From: Ailurus styani
Lineage: Eukaryota; Chordata; Mammalia; Carnivora; Ailuridae
DNA length: 64,000 nucleotides
Assembly (NCBI GenBank): GCA_002007465.1
Contig: LNAC01000064.1
Location: forward strand, 4,009,606 to 4,073,605
Direction: 5' to 3'
Part shown: piece by piece, positions 59,990-64,000 of the stretch
Layout of the letters: each line of letters starts with the position of its first letter
Numbering within the stretch: the stretch's first letter is position 1
Notes under the pieces: generated by a model
What the model saw: the letters and a program-made list of their open reading frames with translations, nothing else
Told to the model about the DNA's origin: nothing
The model's database searches: none
Position numbers and translations under genes: made by a program

Positions 59990-60695
59990 GCTACCTGCCT
60001 CCCCCCTCCAAAGATGTCCACATCCTAATCCCAAGACTTGTGAATACTGTATGTTACCTCACATGGCAAGGGAGAATTAAGGTTGCAGGTGGAATTAAGC
60101 TTGCTGATTAGCTGATCTTAAACAGGGAGATTATCCTGCATTATCCTGGTGGACCCAATATAATCACCATGGTCCTTAAAAATGAAAGGAAAGGGGCACC
60201 TGGGTGGCTCAGTGGGTTAAAGCCGCTGCCTTCGGCTCAGGTCATGATCCCAGGGTCCCGGGATCGAGGCCCGCATCGGGCTCTCTGCTCAGCAGGGAGC
60301 CTGCTTCCTCCTCTCTCCACTCTCTCTGCCTGCCTCTCTGCCTACTTGTAATCTCTCTCTCTGTGTCAAATGAATAAATAAAAATTAAAAAAAAAAATGA
60401 AAGGAAGGGGCAAAAAGGGAGAGTCAGAAAAAGATACGTGATGACAGAAGCACCATCAGTGATACTGCTGGCTTTGAAGATATGGGATGAAGGTCACTGG
60501 CCAAAGAATGCACGTGGCCTTAAGAAGGTGGAAAAAGCAAGGAAACAGATTCTGGGAAGCTTCCAAAAGGAATATAGCCATGCTGACACCTTGATTTTAG
60601 TATGAGACTCATTTCAGACATCTAAACTATAGAACTGCAAGGAGATAAATTTATGTTGTTTTAAGACACTAAGTTTGTGGTAGTAGAATGTATAT
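59990..60695 (+). mobile_element. MLT1-type LTR (ERVL-MaLR), with nested SINE
   Basis: 'gttacctcacatggcaaggg', 'gagattatcctgcattatcc', 'gtggacccaatataatcacc', then after the SINE 'ggaaacagattctgggaagc', 'tgacaccttgattttagtat' and 'tgttgttttaagacactaag'. Confidence 0.88.
60194..60395 (+). mobile_element. Recent CAN-SINE inside the MLT1 LTR
   Basis: Flanked by 'aatgaaaggaaag' (60181-60193) and 'aatgaaaggaagg' (60396-60408). Complete copy. Confidence 0.96.
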
Positions 60696-63384
60696 AGATA
60701 ATATCTAAACATGAAAGATCAGAAAATTGTGACACAAGCATTTTATTTAGAAATTTCGAGGTAAATATCTAAGAATGAGCTGAAAATGATTGCTTCTGAA
60801 AAGGCAATGAAGATGAAAGGGGCTCAGAGGACTGTGCTTTTTGTTACAAGCCTTGTAAAACTCTAATTTAAATAAAATAAAATGTCATTCAGGAAACTCA
60901 CGCAGCCAGGACTCACACTAGATACACAAAAAATAATAAAATAACAGGATACTACACCAATAATAAAGGTTTCTGAAAGAGGGAAGAGGAAAATTCTTTT
61001 AAAATAGGCATTGACAGAATAGCCATTTTAGCAGAACTATTAAAAAACATTACACAAAGTAGGAAAGAGGTTCCAAATAGTTGATACTATAGTAACAGGT
61101 AAACATGTATCCTTTCAGGGGAAGAATAAAGGGAGAAAGTGAAATTAGAGAAAGACTGATCACCTAAGAAGAAAGTAGAAGTCTGAACAGCAGTGGCAGG
61201 GGAGGCAAGAGCAAGATAGAACCAACCAGTTTTCTGGGTACACCTAAGACTCAACAGGTGACAAAGACTGCATGCAAATGGCTCCCTCTGATAAGATAAG
61301 CAAACAGGAGACAGCAACCTTTAAAAGATAGTGGTCATTTTTTTTTTTTATTGTTGATAATGATTTTGTTGTTTTTAACATGGGAAAGCAAAGAAAGTGA
61401 CATTCCAAAGCTGAGTTAAGCCAAAATGTCTGGGTAAAAGTCATTTAATATTTTCAATAGAATATAAAATAAAACCGTTGAACCATACTCAAATAGCATG
61501 GGGAAAAAAAGTAATCTCAAAAGTGTAGTGCCCAGTGATAATTAGGTGACAGGATGAACTTTAGATATTCACAAGGAATAAAACACAAAGCCCTCTACAG
61601 CAAGAACTTACTTTTCTTTGTTCCATCCTCACTTGCATCTTAGCAATCCCTCCCTGTCCATATTGCTAGAACTACCAGCAGAAAGAATTTACTGACCAAC
61701 ACGTGTCTACAGACCTGCTTCTCTGATTAACTATTTTTAACATCAACAATGGCAAACAAACATTTGACAAGACTCATACTGAAAAAGTGATGAAAACAGA
61801 TGTCTTAATTTAACACATTGTCACCAAGTTTACGACATAATTCTTAATACAAAGATTAACAAAATAGCTTTTAACTCTAAAACTATGACTCCATGTCCCT
61901 CCTACATATCTTTGTCATACTATTTAGATGCATACCTTCTTAGAATACTAATCTGCATTACTTAGAATTAACTTGCTTCTCTTCAAGTTTACATACTTAA
62001 TGTTGATCACTCTACTGTGTTATGATTACAGGTATGGGAATTTGGACATTTCTGGGTATAAGGAACTAGAAAAAGAAATCTTTTCATTTGGAAGGGGACA
62101 GAGCCTGGTTAAAGTACTGAGAATCTTACAACTTCTAGATATAGTCTGACAAGAAGATTCAGTAACTTATTTTGGTTGGAAAAGGGAAGATCACTGGACT
62201 GTAGTGGGCCTAACTGAAGAGAACGTCAAATAGCTCAGCACAGTGCCTCAAGTATAATAGGTATTCAAAAACAAGTTATTTGCTTTACCTTGACCTCTTC
62301 ATTACGAAGTATGGGGAACTAAAAAATTAACATTACTGTTGGTAGATCATGTCATTAATTTCTTCTTTGGGTTGCTTTTAAATGTTTGTCTTTAGCACAG
62401 CGGGGTTTCACAACAATCTATCCATGTAAAGATTTATTTTTGTTTGGGATTTATGGTTCTTAAATCTGAAGATTCACAATATTTTCAATGCCATCTTTTG
62501 CTTCTTTGATACCTTTAAAGAGCCATTTTTATACTATTTCCAATAATTACATTATCTGAAATTCTAGGAATCTAAATTGGTCATTGGAGGAATCTGCTAA
62601 CTCTTGCTCTTGGTGGATTATTTTCAAGTCCTTGGTAATTCCAGTACATGCCACAGCAAATATCTGTGTTTACTACTAGATACCCAGAGATGTAAACAGT
62701 CTGACCAGGTCATATTTTAACTTAACTTGTTGTGGTGATGGTTCCTAGACCACACAAGAAACTAAAATCTGAGTGATGACAGGACTGTGGTTACAAATTT
62801 TCAAGGAAAACCCCCTCCCCTCTTCCCCATCAAGGCCAAAACTAAGAATTTTCTTTGTTAAATCAAGAGTGAGGCATATTTTTAAAAAACAGTCCACCTT
62901 TCTACTCAGAAGTTATAAGCTTATAGAAATGGACATCACTTCCCAATTCTACCCTTCCTGTCTCACCCCTTTTTGTGATTAAAAACCAAGCCCACTGATA
63001 ATTGAATTTGCCACAGCCCATGTGGACAAAGCTTAAGTGCCTACTTCCAACTCTGGTTTTCAGTTTCCTCCTTTCTTTTTTGGTGCAGGTTCAGCAATTC
63101 ACTTAGAATTTTAAGTGTTATACATTGCCCAGCATATTATACATTAATCCACCTTTGCTGAGGAAAGGTTTTCAAGTTAACTAGTATCCCATGCTGCCAA
63201 GCACACAAGTCATGCCATGATACACTGTATGCTTTACAAAGTAAGTAAACAGAGCTTATAAATGAATTTTCTCAACAAGATTTCATCCATGATAGATGAG
63301 GAAACAAATATTTTTTAGGTTAAACAAAACAGGGCGTGCAGAAATATTAAACACAGTATGAACCCTAAAATGAATTGAACTATA
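60696..63384. other. VPS13B: Intronic sequence, little recognised
   Basis: A MIR-end-like piece near 62225-62275 is the only suggestion. No upstream VPS13B exon was found here. Confidence 0.4.
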
Positions 63385-63535
63385 ATGTTTCATTCTCCTT
63401 ATCTATAAAGTGGTATAAATCTGTAAAGGGGGTACAAAGCTACCTCACAGAAAAATCGAGAACTGAAATGATAAATGGACAGTAGTCAATAGAGTATTTG
63501 GCATGTAAGCGTTCAATAAATGTTAGCTAGCATAT
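63385..63535 (+). mobile_element. MIR SINE fragment
   Basis: 'tctccttatctataaagtgg', 'gtatttggcatgtaagcgtt', 'caataaatgttag' follow the MIR core and end. Confidence 0.85.
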
Positions 63536-63599
63536 TTTCAAAATTGTTACCAACAGTATAAGCTTGGATTGGGGAAGTTCAGTTTACATATGTTGGGAA

Positions 63600-63785
63600 T
63601 GAGGGAATTTACTGAAAGATATACTAATCACTAGACCCTTATTCTACTGTAAATTCTGCCATCAAATAGCTGTGTAACTTCAGATTTAAAAACTCTATAG
63701 CTCAGTTTCTTCACTGGAAAAAAGTGAGTGATTAGACTTGATTATAAGATACCTTTCTATTTTATTTTTTAGCTCTAAAAGCCAA
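63600..63785 (+). mobile_element. MIR-family SINE fragment
   Basis: 'agctgtgtaacttcagattt', 'ctcagtttcttcactggaaa', 'tttttagctctaaaag'. Confidence 0.65.
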
Positions 63786-63807
63786 TGATCAGCTGAGATT
63801 AATTTGT

Positions 63808-64000
63808 GATGGGATAAAGAAAAGTGGTATATATATACAATGGAATACTATGCAGCTATCAAAAGAAACGAAATCTTGCCGTTTGCAACGACATGGATGG
63901 AATTGGAGGGTATTATGCTGAGCGAAATAAGTCAATCAGAGAAAAACAATTATCATATGATCTCTCTGATATGAGGAACTTGAGGGGCAGGGTGGGGGGT
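63808..64000 (+). mobile_element. Young L1 3' part, cut by the window end
   Basis: Begins within the last ORF2 codons ('atacaatggaatactatgca', [12 protein letters not shown]) and runs into the G-rich 3' UTR. Nearly identical to the L1 copies near 33.8 and 54.3 kb. Confidence 0.94.

Overview
The window is carnivore nuclear DNA. It carries more than thirty copies of the tRNA-Lys-derived CAN-SINE family, whose heads read 'gcctgggtggctcag' and whose tails end in (CT)n, 'aaataaataaaatctt' and poly(A). Many copies have the 'gggttaaagcctctgcctt' head, which I associate with mustelids (ferret, mink, marten or otter). That placement is inference. The DNA is AT-rich, shows no CpG island and has no prokaryotic gene structure.

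The host gene is VPS13B, on the minus strand. Two intact coding exons with good splice sites lie at 50763-50897 and 49616-49789, separated by a 973-base intron. They join in frame and match residues around 840-940 of this roughly 4,000-residue lipid-transfer protein. I found no other VPS13B exon. So 1-49615 reads as one very long downstream intron and 50898-64000 as part of the upstream intron. Everything else is intronic: transposons, retrocopies and old unique sequence.

Layout. 1-4.4 kb: a purine-rich tract, four SINEs and a broken processed pseudogene of mitochondrial aconitase (ACO2) split by two SINEs. 5.1-7.6 kb: an old L1 3' end with three later SINEs inside it. 7.86-8.93 kb: a retrocopy of DPPA2 with an uninterrupted 319-codon frame, a poly(A) tail and an exact 11-base target-site duplication, in the same orientation as VPS13B. 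10.3-11.7 kb: three SINEs and a local tandem duplication of about 260 bases. 12.7 kb: a 33-base piece of U2 snRNA between 16-base direct repeats. 13-32 kb: sparse old repeats (MER5A, MIR, L1M), a long inverted repeat and much unrecognised sequence. 33.3-34.2 kb: a 5'-truncated young L1. 36-36.9 kb: a MER8 DNA transposon holding a SINE and a solo LTR. 43 kb: MER2 and another LTR. 45-48 kb: SINEs, an L2 fragment and an hAT fragment. 49.6-50.9 kb: the VPS13B exons. 52.1-54.7 kb: a young L1 with an assembly gap of 786 Ns. 54.77 kb: a 60-base piece of U4 snRNA between 16-base direct repeats. 55-64 kb: SINEs, a HAL1-like LINE, an MLT1 LTR with a nested SINE, MIRs and the start of a third young L1.

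I found no CRISPR array, operon or bacterial system. The most notable items are the open DPPA2 retrocopy in the sense orientation of VPS13B, the two tailless snRNA retropseudogenes, a short possible 3' transduction on the young L1, a candidate cryptic exon at 57 kb and several assembly faults.
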